Assembly: GCA_022571535.1 (NCBI GenBank)
Contig: JACZXR010000109.1
Span: forward strand, 1-7,104
Reading direction: 5' to 3'
Source of the DNA: Deltaproteobacteria bacterium
Lineage (GTDB): Bacteria; Desulfobacterota; Binatia; UBA9968; CAXXLF01
DNA: 7,104 nucleotides
Each line of letters opens with the position of its first letter. The first letter of the stretch is position 1. A program made the translations under genes and the position numbers. Positions 1-5,711 of the stretch are shown here, one piece after another. Below the pieces are notes generated by a model. That model did no database searches and was not told where the DNA came from. It saw only the letters and a list, made by a program, of their open reading frames with translations.

Positions 1-185
1 CCAAGCTCGCGCAGCCCTTGCCGTACTCCAATGCAGCTGCTAGAGGTGGAGCAAGTACCACGTGAAATAAAAGTTAGATAACCTATCCGGTAGACTTTGC
101 CCGGCTGCTGCGCCTCGGTGGGCAACGGCCCGGCGAGCAGTCCGAGGACAAGGGTACTGATAAGCCCGATGGTCCTGAGCTTCAT
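1..185 (-). CDS. ABC transporter substrate-binding protein (ABC_sub_bind family), N-terminal part only
   Basis: This gene runs off the left edge, leaving 61 codons with no stop. It begins MKLRTIGLISTLVLGLLAG, a typical signal peptide, followed by PLPTEAQQ as the probable cleavage region. VYRIGYL and then RQGLRELG follow, which are hallmarks of the ABC_sub_bind family of periplasmic binding proteins (known family pattern, ligand usually unassigned). The segment between them (FISRGTCSTSSS) is serine- and cysteine-rich and unlike typical members, so a local variation or error there is possible. The ATG at 185 is preceded by GATGAGG five bases upstream. A TTGACA-17-TAGAAG promoter lies 50-80 bases upstream. 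The rest of the protein, and any permease or ATPase partners, would lie to the left of the window. Recognition rests on remembered family motifs, not a search. Confidence 0.82.
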   Translation of the reverse strand, partial: MKLRTIGLISTLVLGLLAGPLPTEAQQPGKVYRIGYLTFISRGTCSTSSSCIGVRQGLREL

Positions 186-235
186 AATTACCTCATCAAT
201 GATGGGGGAGGTCCTAACTGACTCCTCAAGGTGTC

Positions 236-264
236 CTTCTAGTAAAATCATAGAGGCATGTCAA
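236..264 (-). promoter_or_regulatory. sigma-70 type promoter for the substrate-binding protein gene
   Basis: On the minus strand a perfect -35 TTGACA (259-264) is followed by a 17-base spacer and TAGAAG (236-241), which matches the -10 consensus at four of six positions. Transcription would start near 229 and give a leader of about 44 bases before the ATG at 185. That leader contains CCTCCCCCATCATTGATGAG, which resembles the start of the leader element found at 2990-3145 and 5712-5838. Confidence 0.55.
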
Positions 265-303
265 TAAACTAGAAAGCGGAGTCTTGGCGGGCACTTACAG
301 GCC

Positions 304-461
304 GATTTCATCCCAAGACGCAATTAATCGACGCTTTAATTGAGTCCTAGCCAGATTCACGATTGGTCAATTCTAAATGGGCTGGAACCCGCTCTGGGCT
401 TGGGTTTGCTCAGTTTTAGACCCCCAAGACGCAATTAATGAGCTATTGAATTGCGTCATGG
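304..461. repeat. Composite palindromic repeat unit, copy A (two hairpins with ~80-base spacer)
   Basis: The left-type hairpin spans 316-347: arms GAC.CAATTAA and TTAATTG.GTC with a G/A mismatch at 320/343 and loop TCGACGCT. The right-type hairpin spans 428-457: nine perfect pairs GACGCAATT/AATTGCGTC around a TAATGAGCTATTG-like centre. The whole unit is homologous to the one at 3262-3425, including spacer words such as ACGATT, TCAATT and GGGCTTGG/AGGCTTGG. It has no U-tract and no coding potential. It looks like a REP/MITE-type intergenic repeat, but no transposase is visible in the window. It occupies most of the gap between the binding-protein promoter and the end of the propeller gene region. 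Confidence 0.85.
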
Positions 462-490
462 CTGCAATGAACTGACTACATAATCCGTTC

Positions 491-658
491 TTACTTGATC
501 ACCTTGTCCGCCCGAAAGAGCATTTCAGGCGGAATCGTGAGGTCTCCTCCGATTCTACATTCGCCGAATGCGATGAAGAGAACCCCAGGAAATTGACAAT
601 GGTTCTCAAGAAAGACAATATCCCATTGGCCAGGGATTAACGGTAGGTGGGGTCCCTC
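491..658 (-). pseudogene. Protein-like 55-codon stretch in frame after the beta-propeller stop codon
   Basis: Directly after the TAA at 659-661, the same frame stays open for 55 codons to a TAA at 491-493. It reads as protein: GQWDIVFLENHCQFPGVLF followed by IAFGECRIGGDLTIPPEMLF and RADKVIK. There is no ATG, GTG or TTG until the Met near its end, so it cannot start on its own in the usual way. It may be the 3' remnant of a gene, or a former C-terminal extension cut off by the stop codon. I do not recognise the family. It could also be chance, since 55 open codons are not rare. Confidence 0.35.
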
Positions 659-1825
659 TTATGGCTTGATCACAATGTCGATCAGCCTCTTCATGAAGGC
701 CAAGTCTTTCGCAGATCCTGTTACGGTCCCCTGCACCTTATCGTCCGAGGGGTCGTCAGGGTTGCCCGTCTTGATCACCGTTACCCGATTTCCCCGTTCA
801 TGTCCCACGTATAACCGCCCGTCCGACGTGCCCCAGATCGCGTGCGGATCCCCAGTGAACTTGGGTCCAGTCAGCTCGTGCACAATCTTATGAGTGGTGC
901 GATCCACGATCACAACTTTCCCCCTGGGATCCGGGTCAGCCATACTTGGTTTCGGACCACCGATGGTAATGTAGGCAAGTTTCCCCACGAAGAAAATGTG
1001 GTTAGCCCGCGGCCCGATCGGCAGGCCATTTGCGACAAAGCTTAAGTTAGCGGTCCGAAGAACTGAAAGCTTCCCAGCTCCCTTGTGGACCAGGTATAGC
1101 TCCCGGTTATCGGGGGTGACGAGGCCAAAGGGGGTGAAGGTCGCGGCAACTGTTTGGCTTGCAACCAGCTTCCGGGTACCTGCGTCGAACTTATCTACAC
1201 GCTTTTGCTTGCCGGCGGCAACAAACGCAAATTTCCCGTCTGATGTAAAGGATACCATAGATGGCCCTCGCACTGTGTCAATTGTGGCAATAGTCCTCAT
1301 CCGATCCGTGCGTCTGAGTTGTGTATTAAAGAGATCCTTCTTGTCGAGCGACAGGACGGTAATGTGACTCTCTCCTCGGAGGGATACCCACACTTCTTTA
1401 CCGCCCGGAGGTCGGACCGTGGCTAAATGCGGCTCACGCCCCACGGGGGCGAAGCCAAGGACTTTGTTAGTAGCCGTGTCGATAGCAACCACCGTTCCCG
1501 AGATCCTATTAGCCACGAGCAGAATCGAACCGTCAGGTGTAAGCCACAGCCCGTGTGGGTCCACATGGCCATTGTAAAATGGCCTGTGGTGTTGGGCCTC
1601 GCCATTTAAAGGCCCGTTGGGTTGCGGTGTGCCGGGAATAGTCGGCTCCGAGCCCAGGCCAATCGTGGCTGTGATGGTATTGGTCTTGGTATCAATGACT
1701 GAAATCGTGACGGTTTGTTCGTTCGCTACGTAGGCGGTGTCTGCAGGTGCATCGGTCCATGCAACTGCAAGGGCTCCGAGTGCCCCGATGAACAAGATAC
1801 CCCGTGTGAGTTTGTTTCTAATCAT
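659..1825 (-). CDS. Exported YVTN/YncE-type beta-propeller repeat protein
   Basis: This 388-residue protein has an N-terminal signal peptide (MIRNKLTRGILFIGALGALA, cleavage probably near APADTAYV). Repeated beta-propeller blades follow, with the family pattern of a YVAN-like strand, then an IDT.TN..TATI or VAIDTATNKV strand, then a P.G/PHG segment. Examples are AYVANEQTVTISVIDTKTN, LLVANRISGTVVAIDTATN, ELYLVHKGAGKLSVL and LYVGHERGNRVTVI. Such proteins are secreted or periplasmic and usually act as binding scaffolds; no enzymatic motif is visible. The open frame extends to 1948, but GGAGG stands eight bases before the ATG at 1825 and only two before the ATG at 1831, so 1825 is preferred. The same frame continues as protein-like sequence beyond the stop (491-658). 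I see no clear promoter; read-through from the beta-helix gene upstream is possible. Confidence 0.88.
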   Translation of the reverse strand: MIRNKLTRGILFIGALGALAVAWTDAPADTAYVANEQTVTISVIDTKTNTITATIGLGSEPTIPGTPQPNGPLNGEAQHHRPFYNGHVDPHGLWLTPDGSILLVANRISGTVVAIDTATNKVLGFAPVGREPHLATVRPPGGKEVWVSLRGESHITVLSLDKKDLFNTQLRRTDRMRTIATIDTVRGPSMVSFTSDGKFAFVAAGKQKRVDKFDAGTRKLVASQTVAATFTPFGLVTPDNRELYLVHKGAGKLSVLRTANLSFVANGLPIGPRANHIFFVGKLAYITIGGPKPSMADPDPRGKVVIVDRTTHKIVHELTGPKFTGDPHAIWGTSDGRLYVGHERGNRVTVIKTGNPDDPSDDKVQGTVTGSAKDLAFMKRLIDIVIKP

Positions 1826-1840
1826 TGGCATGCCCTCCTT

Positions 1841-1905
1841 TTCCCTGTGAATCACAGGAAACCCCCTGCCTGCATTGACTCCCTCAGCCGCCCAGGGAGT
1901 GCAAT
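1841..1905 (-). promoter_or_regulatory. Two hairpins in the beta-propeller leader
   Basis: Just upstream of the Shine-Dalgarno sequence is a near-perfect palindrome, TTTCCCTGTGAATCACAGGAAA (about 1842-1861). Upstream of it is a second stem, ACTCCCT/AGGGAGT, with a nine-base loop and flanking TTG/CAA pairing (about 1876-1905). They could be an operator and a leader hairpin, or RNA structure controlling access to the ribosome binding site. No regulator is implied by the sequence. Confidence 0.4.
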
Positions 1906-1934
1906 ATGTTTCTGGCCTTATGCAAGAGGCCCTA

Positions 1935-1972
1935 ATCCCAAGATGCAATTAAACGACGCTTAATGAGTCTCA
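1935..1972. repeat. Palindromic repeat, degraded left-type solo copy
   Basis: This sequence (AGATGCAATTAA, ACGACGC, TTAATGAGTCTCAC) matches the left-type hairpin at 316-347 and 4597-4628. A four-base deletion in the right arm (TTAATTGAGTC has become TTAATGAGTC-like) breaks the perfect pairing. It lies between the end of the beta-helix gene and the start of the propeller gene. Confidence 0.7.
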
Positions 1973-2033
1973 CAAGGCCAGGAATGAGGCCCCGGCCCTT
2001 TACAGAAATGGTGAATTAGAGACAATGTTAAAT

Positions 2034-2969
2034 CTAGGGCTTAAGGCTATCGATACACCCTTCACCGAACCTTTTCGCGCCCTTGGCACCAGTAAGTGTT
2101 CCTATACGACCATTAGCAGATCCCCCGATAATGCACCTTATCCCAAAACCCTTGTTAGCCACAGTGGTATTATTCGGTAAGTGCAAGATTTTCTTTCCCT
2201 TATCAGCTCCTAAATTCACGCCAGAATTTTCGGCGACAAAGATCCCGTCTCCTCCGTTGCCATTGATGTTGTTGCTACCAATCTGGGCATGAGAAACCCC
2301 GCCGACATGAATCCCATGGTTTTTGTTGTTGCTGATCGTGTTCCCCGCGATGCGGGCGTAAGAAGTACGATGCACGTGGATCCCGAACCTGCCATTGTTC
2401 TGGATGGTGTTAGGACTAGCGGTCTTATCCTGCAGGTTGAGGTACCCGAGCATCCCAACATAGACAAACGCGCTTCCACTAACTGAAATTCCGTCCTTGC
2501 CTCGGATGTTTTGTATCGTATTGTTGACGATCCGAGCAGAACTATGTTGAGTCACATAGATGCCAAATCGGCTTGTATTTTCGATGGTATTGCCGTCTAC
2601 TAAGGCTGTCGCGCCACTTACTAGCATTATCCCATCTCGGCCCCCTGTGATGGTAAACCCTCTTACAGTAACGTCCACTCTTCCTCGTACAAAGATAGTG
2701 TCCTTTTTCGGATCTCGGCCCTTGATGGTCGCTTTGCCCTGACCGTCCAGAGTGATTTTTTGGACATCCTCCGGAATAACCAGATTTTCATTACAGGTCC
2801 CGCTCACCAAAAGGGTATCCCCTGACTTAGCTTTCTCTATGGCGGCTTGAAGGCTGGCTGAAGAACAATCGACTTGTATTGTTGCTGCCTCTGCCACTGG
2901 TGACAAACTCCAAAGCAACGCTGCAAACAACACTAAACTCTTGACCGCGAATACACTTGTCTTTACCAT
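2034..2969 (-). CDS. Exported right-handed parallel beta-helix (NosD/PbH1-type) repeat protein
   Basis: This 311-residue protein has a signal peptide (MVKTSVFAVKSLVLFAALLW, cleavage probably at VAEAA before TIQVDCSS). The segment SLQAAIEKAKSGDTLLVSGT is the usual entry strand of secreted beta-helix proteins. Repeated coils follow with the PbH1 pattern of N.I..N...GI.V: GNTIENTSRFGIYV, NNTIQNIRGKDGISV, PNTIQNNGRFGIHV, GNTISNNKNHGIHV and GSNNINGNGGDGIFV. The fold is typical of polysaccharide-binding or -modifying proteins and periplasmic scaffolds; no catalytic site can be assigned. Two cysteines near the C terminus (RCIIGG and EGCIDS) may form a disulfide. The frame is open up to 3107, but AAGGAG five bases before the ATG at 2969 and the signal peptide fix the start. 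The upstream part is an RNA leader element behind a TTGACA promoter, so expression may be controlled by attenuation. Confidence 0.88.
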   Translation of the reverse strand: MVKTSVFAVKSLVLFAALLWSLSPVAEAATIQVDCSSASLQAAIEKAKSGDTLLVSGTCNENLVIPEDVQKITLDGQGKATIKGRDPKKDTIFVRGRVDVTVRGFTITGGRDGIMLVSGATALVDGNTIENTSRFGIYVTQHSSARIVNNTIQNIRGKDGISVSGSAFVYVGMLGYLNLQDKTASPNTIQNNGRFGIHVHRTSYARIAGNTISNNKNHGIHVGGVSHAQIGSNNINGNGGDGIFVAENSGVNLGADKGKKILHLPNNTTVANKGFGIRCIIGGSANGRIGTLTGAKGAKRFGEGCIDSLKP

Positions 2970-2989
2970 CGCCACTCCTTTCTTTCTTT

Positions 2990-3145
2990 TAAAACAAAAA
3001 GCCAGCACACACTGGCGATAATAAATCGCAGAGCGGCTGGCTTGAGACTCTTCTGCTCCCGTTTCCCTCTTTGAGGAACGCTTTCCGTCCCTCTGTTTGG
3101 CCTCCATTGTGCAAGAGAAGCCTTCTCAATGCTGGGGGAGGCTCT
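2990..3145 (-). ncRNA. Leader element copy I (candidate attenuator/riboswitch) before the beta-helix gene
   Basis: On the minus strand the element begins with GAGCCTCCCCCAGCATTGAG. The early GCCTCC can pair with GGAGGC about 40 bases later. A GGCCAAACAGAGGGAC segment follows. The element ends in a terminator-like hairpin: AAGCCAGC (3036-3043) pairs with GCTGGCTT (2999-3006), followed by TTTTTG. Inside this stem an asymmetric loop (CGCTCT on one side, AGTGTGT on the other) leads to an inner hairpin GCGAT/ATCGC (3025-3029 with 3015-3019). The element sits between a TTGACA promoter and the Shine-Dalgarno sequence of the beta-helix gene. It shares layout and motifs with 5232-5336 and 5712-5838. 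I do not recognise it as a known riboswitch class. Confidence 0.6.
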
Positions 3146-3182
3146 TTATTTATTAGGATCCATTTTAAATAATAAGATTAGT

Positions 3183-3211
3183 CTAATATTAAAACCTGAA
3201 ATGGATGTCAA
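3183..3211 (-). promoter_or_regulatory. sigma-70 type promoter of the beta-helix gene, with palindrome at the -10
   Basis: A perfect TTGACA (3206-3211, minus strand), a 17-base spacer and TATTAG (3183-3188, four of six) form a good promoter. Transcription would start near 3176 and give a leader of about 205 bases containing leader element I. An 11-base palindrome, ATTAGTCTAAT (3177-3187), overlaps the -10 and could be an operator. Confidence 0.6.
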
Positions 3212-3261
3212 GGGGCAGGCAATGGGGTATCGGCAGGGGTCGTATAAACCTAAGGGGGGGC

Positions 3262-3425
3262 TATTTCATCCCAGGACGCAATTAATCGACGCATTAATTG
3301 AGTCCTACCCGGCTTTACGATTTTATCAATTTCCTTTGAGCTCAGAGCCGTTCTAGGCTTGGCTTTGCGCGGTGTTGGCCCGCCAGGACTCAATTTATGA
3401 GCTATTGAATTGAGTCCTGTGGGCC
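3262..3425. repeat. Composite palindromic repeat unit, copy B (two hairpins)
   Basis: The left-type hairpin at 3273-3306 pairs AGGAC.CAATTAAT with ATTAATTG.GTCCT, with loop CGACGC and the same G/A mismatch as copy A. The right-type hairpin at 3384-3419 pairs CAGGACTCAATT with AATTGAGTCCTG, twelve perfect pairs, and is extended by GGCCC/GGGCC (3377-3381 with 3421-3425). The unit is homologous throughout to 304-461. The right stem has GACTC/GAGTC here but GACGC/GCGTC in copy A, a compensatory change. Together with the promoter, element I and a terminator, it accounts for the gap between 2970 and 3571; 3426-3515 shows nothing else I can identify. Confidence 0.88.
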
Positions 3426-3519
3426 TTGTAAACGGCCACTCCGGTTGTCCGGTTCTTGCTGGGTCATACCCCAAAAACAGGTTTTTATCATTAAGGCTGA
3501 CAACCGCACTGGCTGATCT

Positions 3520-3549
3520 AAAAAAAAGAGGCGCCGAATGGCGCCTCTT
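3520..3549 (-). terminator. Strong intrinsic terminator of the peroxiredoxin gene
   Basis: Read on the minus strand, a perfect eight-pair GC-rich stem GAGGCGCC/GGCGCCTC (3540-3547 with 3528-3535) with an ATTC tetraloop is followed by eight T residues. Two A-T pairs extend the base. It ends about 20 bases after the peroxiredoxin stop codon. Confidence 0.95.
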
Positions 3550-3571
3550 CTAAGTCACTCAAAAAGTGATC

Positions 3572-4231
3572 TTACTTCGGCTGCGACACGAGCCGGAGAT
3601 ACGGTTTTAGCGTCTTCCAGCCGCCTGGGTACTTCTTTTTGGCTTCGTCATTCGAAACCGAAGGGACGATGATGACGTCCTCACCCTGCTTCCAATTCAC
3701 CGGCGTGGCGACCTGATGCTTCGCGGTTAACTGCATCGAATCCAGTACACGCAGTACCTCGTCAAAATTGCGGCCAGTGGTCATGGGGTAGGTGAGCATC
3801 AGCTTGATTTTCTTGTCCGGTCCAATGACGAACACCGAACGGACCGTCGCATTATCGGCTGCGGTTCGCCCCTCCGCAGTCCCGCTGGCACTCGGGTGAA
3901 TCATATCGTACAGCTTGGCGACCTTCAGATCAAAGTCCCCGATAATCGGATAGTTCACCGCATGGCCCTGGGTTTCCTCGATATCCTTGGACCATTTCTG
4001 GTGATCGGAGACGGGATCAATGCTTAGACCGATCACCTTACAGTTCCGCTTGGCAAATTCCGATTTGAGACCCGCCATGTACCCGAGCTCGGTCGTGCAA
4101 ACTGGCGTGAAATCCTTGGGATGCGAAAACAGAGTGGCCCACCCGTTCCCAATCCATTCATGGAAGTTGATGGTTCCTTCAGTTGACTCCGCGGTAAAAT
4201 TAGGGGCTTCTTCTCCAATATGGAGAGCCAT
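3572..4231 (-). CDS. 1-Cys peroxiredoxin, Prx6/AhpC-TSA family
   Basis: This cytoplasmic thiol peroxidase reduces hydrogen peroxide and organic or lipid hydroperoxides. Its 219 residues match the usual Prx6 length. The active site HPKDFTPVCTTELG carries the peroxidatic Cys45 with Pro43 and Thr42, and the catalytic arginine fits Arg131 in NATVRSVFVIGPDKK. The C-terminal Prx6 segment is present (TPVNWKQGEDVIIVPSVSND, then KYPGGWK). Apart from Cys45 the only cysteine is Cys64, in the place common in this subfamily, and there is no C-terminal resolving cysteine, so it is 1-Cys and needs an external thiol reductant. The start is certain: AAGGAGGTGA lies three bases before the ATG, close to a perfect anti-Shine-Dalgarno match, suggesting strong translation. 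It is monocistronic, with a strong terminator downstream. No oxidative-stress operator is evident. Confidence 0.97.
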   Translation of the reverse strand: MALHIGEEAPNFTAESTEGTINFHEWIGNGWATLFSHPKDFTPVCTTELGYMAGLKSEFAKRNCKVIGLSIDPVSDHQKWSKDIEETQGHAVNYPIIGDFDLKVAKLYDMIHPSASGTAEGRTAADNATVRSVFVIGPDKKIKLMLTYPMTTGRNFDEVLRVLDSMQLTAKHQVATPVNWKQGEDVIIVPSVSNDEAKKKYPGGWKTLKPYLRLVSQPK

Positions 4232-4249
4232 AGTTCACCTCCTTAATAA

Positions 4250-4590
4250 ACAAAATTTTACTAGCCTTACTTCTTTGCCCCCACGATTGCAAGGGTAAAT
4301 GATAAAAAGTTGCTTTTGGGGTAGGCCAGCAAAAGCCCGAAAATTCCCGAAACAGCTTCCGGTCAGCGCTCCGTCGAGAGCCCCAAGCGGGTGCCGGACA
4401 GGCAAATGGGCCAGCCTTCCTTCGCTTTGGGTGGACAATATCCGATAACGGCCTATTATTTCAACCCCGGCCAGGCCTCCTAATTTCACCCCTAGGGCTC
4501 ACTTTCTTTAGGGCTCGGACTGCTGGAGCGCTGAAAGCAACAAGAACAATGGCTATCTGTATGCAATTACAAGGGTTTCTGGGGCATTTT
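4250..4590. other. Intergenic stretch upstream of the peroxiredoxin gene, no gene supported
   Basis: The minus strand should hold the peroxiredoxin promoter, but I find no confident -35/-10 pair. The best is TTGCAA-17-TAAGGC, near 4265-4293, and it is weak. A GTG-started 84-codon frame (4235-4489) exists but has no recognisable protein character and overlaps the promoter region. The rest is unremarkable up to the palindromic repeat at 4591. Confidence 0.5.
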
Positions 4591-4630
4591 ATCTCAAGAC
4601 TCAATTAATCGACGCTTTAATTGAGTCTCA
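4591..4630. repeat. Palindromic repeat, intact left-type solo copy, just past the EF-Tu-like gene
   Basis: A perfect twelve-pair stem AGACTCAATTAA/TTAATTGAGTCT (4597-4608 with 4617-4628) encloses the loop TCGACGCT, which is shared with the copy at 316-347. It begins about eleven bases beyond the stop codon of the upstream minus-strand gene. It could act as a 3' RNA-stabilising hairpin, but there is no U-tract for intrinsic termination. The G/A mismatch of the other left-type copies is here a T-A pair. Confidence 0.85.
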
Positions 4631-4639
4631 CACGAGATC

Positions 4640-5125
4640 TTAGACACGGAAAACCTGATCGTGTTCCCTCACTTTTACCTTGACCTTGACCCCAACGACC
4701 TTCCCTTTCTCTGCTTGGCTGACGTTCTGGTGCTCGATTTGCATGGAATCCACGGTCTGGATGAGGTCCGTGTGCTCCCCCTTGATATGGATAACGTCTC
4801 CCACTCTAAGCTCCCCACCAGTGAGTTCAATGATGCATACACTAAGATGGGAATAGTAGTGGGTAATCCGGCCAATCAACTCTTCTTTCTGGACAAGGCT
4901 TGATTCTAGCCCTTTTACCTTCTTTTCCATCAGATCCCTCATCGAAGCTAGCTCTTTATCCTTCTCCAAAAGAAGGGCCTCCTTCTCTTCGATCTGTCTC
5001 TTCAACTCCTTGGTCCATGTGCGCATCTGCCCTCTCAGCTTAGAAATCTCCGCCTTTCTTTTCTCCAGCTCCGAAGGCTTCTTTAACCGCTTCCTTTGAA
5101 CAGTTTTCCTTTTTCTAATCGGCAT
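4640..5125 (-). CDS. Coiled-coil protein with EF-Tu domain 2-like beta-barrel
   Basis: This 161-residue protein has two parts. Residues 1-20 are very basic (MPIRKRKTVQRKRLKK). Residues about 18-85 are a charged heptad-like coiled coil rich in Lys and Glu (ELEKRKAEISKLRGQM through MEKKVKGLESSLVQKEEL). Residues about 85-161 resemble the small EF-Tu/translation-factor domain 2 barrel: IGRITHYYSHLSVCIIEL, then LRVGDVIHIKGEHTDL, then QTVDSMQIEHQNVSQAEKG and VGVKVKVKVREHDQVFRV. Stand-alone proteins of this last type occur in archaea and various bacteria, some near U32 peptidases; their role is unclear. No GTPase domain is present, so this is not a translation factor. The basic N terminus could bind RNA or DNA (inference). 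AGGAGG seven bases before the ATG supports the start. Leader element copy II lies 110-200 bases upstream. Confidence 0.85.
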   Translation of the reverse strand: MPIRKRKTVQRKRLKKPSELEKRKAEISKLRGQMRTWTKELKRQIEEKEALLLEKDKELASMRDLMEKKVKGLESSLVQKEELIGRITHYYSHLSVCIIELTGGELRVGDVIHIKGEHTDLIQTVDSMQIEHQNVSQAEKGKVVGVKVKVKVREHDQVFRV

Positions 5126-5231
5126 TTCTGGCCTCCTAGACTTTCCGCTAAAGAGTGTCTCTCATCCACTTATCATCTTTTATAGCTGCCGCCCGTTTCA
5201 CCACCTCGACGAGTTGCTTGCCCCAGTTTTG

Positions 5232-5336
5232 CAAAATAAAAAGCCAGCACACCATCACGAAGAATCGTAAAGAGCGGCTGGCTTAAAATTATCCATCTTC
5301 CCCTCCATGGGCCTCATATCTCACTGGGAGGCTCGT
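5232..5336 (-). ncRNA. Leader element copy II, between the lipoprotein and EF-Tu-like genes
   Basis: On the minus strand, GAGCCTCCCAGTGAG opens the element and can pair GCCTC with GAGGC (about 5309-5313). Next come GGCCC and GGAGGGGAAGATG. The terminator-like hairpin then pairs AAGCCAGC (5277-5284) with GCTGGCTT (5241-5248), and TTTTTATTTT follows. The inner hairpin is ACGA/TCGT, and the loop words CGCTCT and GGTGTG match copy I. Its 5' half overlaps the last codons of the lipoprotein gene, so it may serve as that gene's terminator as well as a leader for the downstream gene. A 20-codon mini-ORF lies inside it. Confidence 0.6.
5255..5317 (-). other. Possible 20-codon leader ORF in element II, ATGA-overlapped with the lipoprotein stop
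   Basis: The ATG at 5317 shares bases with the lipoprotein stop (ATGA) and encodes MRPMEGKMDNFKPAALYDSS, ending in TGA inside the inner hairpin. The Met8 codon is preceded by GGAGGGGAAG, a good Shine-Dalgarno sequence, and could be the real start. A frame of the same length and related sequence exists in element III, which is the only support for translation. Confidence 0.3.
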
Positions 5337-5694
5337 CAAAGTTGGAGGAGGTGACATTGATCGGAATCTCTTCCACCGGTTCCTTGGTCCCACCAGCAAC
5401 AGGTTCCAGCCTATACCCCTTGCTCTCCATGCACTTGATGAAGAGGAGTCGCCTATAGTGGCTTAGCGGTAATGGCGTCTTCTTTGCTTGATACTCAGTA
5501 AAAAGTGAGGCCTGATTTGTACCAATACGCCCCAGCTCTCCTGGGCCGATAACTAAATGGGCCCCACCGCATTGGTCTCTAACCTGGGCAATGTCTTGCT
5601 CAGTGCCAGGGCCAACCCATCTATACCTAGGTCCACAACCTCCCATCAGAACTAACCCTGCAACTGAAAACAGGAGCCAGTAAACTCTATCCAC
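5314..5694 (-). CDS. Small secreted lipoprotein of unknown function
   Basis: This predicted lipoprotein has 126 residues. The GTG at 5694 starts VDRVYWLLFSVAGLVLMGGC, a short positively charged, hydrophobic signal peptide ending in a weak lipobox (MGGC), so Cys20 would be lipidated. AAGGA stands seven bases before the GTG. The frame is open to 5820, but that region belongs to leader element III and carries no signal. The mature part contains DIAQVRDQC and FIKCMESKGYRLEPV; a paired cysteine and C-M-x-x-K-G-Y ending are common in small envelope lipoproteins of unknown role. The C terminus is proline- and glutamate-rich and probably disordered. The stop codon overlaps a possible mini-ORF (ATGA). 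I do not recognise a specific family. Retention in inner or outer membrane cannot be decided. Confidence 0.75.
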   Translation of the reverse strand: MDRVYWLLFSVAGLVLMGGCGPRYRWVGPGTEQDIAQVRDQCGGAHLVIGPGELGRIGTNQASLFTEYQAKKTPLPLSHYRRLLFIKCMESKGYRLEPVAGGTKEPVEEIPINVTSSNFDEPPSEI

Positions 5695-5711
5695 GTGACT
5701 TTCCTTGCTCC

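Noticed and set aside
304..461. Integron attC-like site
   Set aside because: The hairpin arms lack the GTT/AAC core sites, and no integrase or cassette array is present.
2970..3107. N-terminal 46-codon extension of the beta-helix protein
   Set aside because: It is open frame through leader element I; a signal peptide and a good Shine-Dalgarno sequence set the start at 2969.
2990..3145. Known c-di-GMP, fluoride or guanidine riboswitch
   Set aside because: The conserved words I remember for these classes are not present on either strand; a covariance search would settle it.
304..3425. CRISPR array
   Set aside because: The repeats are few, thousands of bases apart and separated by genes, with homologous rather than unique spacers.
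3129..3474. Frames of 74-75 codons on both strands across the palindromic repeats
   Set aside because: They are translations of the repeat hairpins themselves (both strands open because the DNA is palindromic), not genes.
4235..4489. 84-codon GTG-started minus-strand frame upstream of the peroxiredoxin
   Set aside because: It has no recognisable protein pattern, its Shine-Dalgarno-like AGGAGG lies after the start codon, and it would occupy the peroxiredoxin promoter region.
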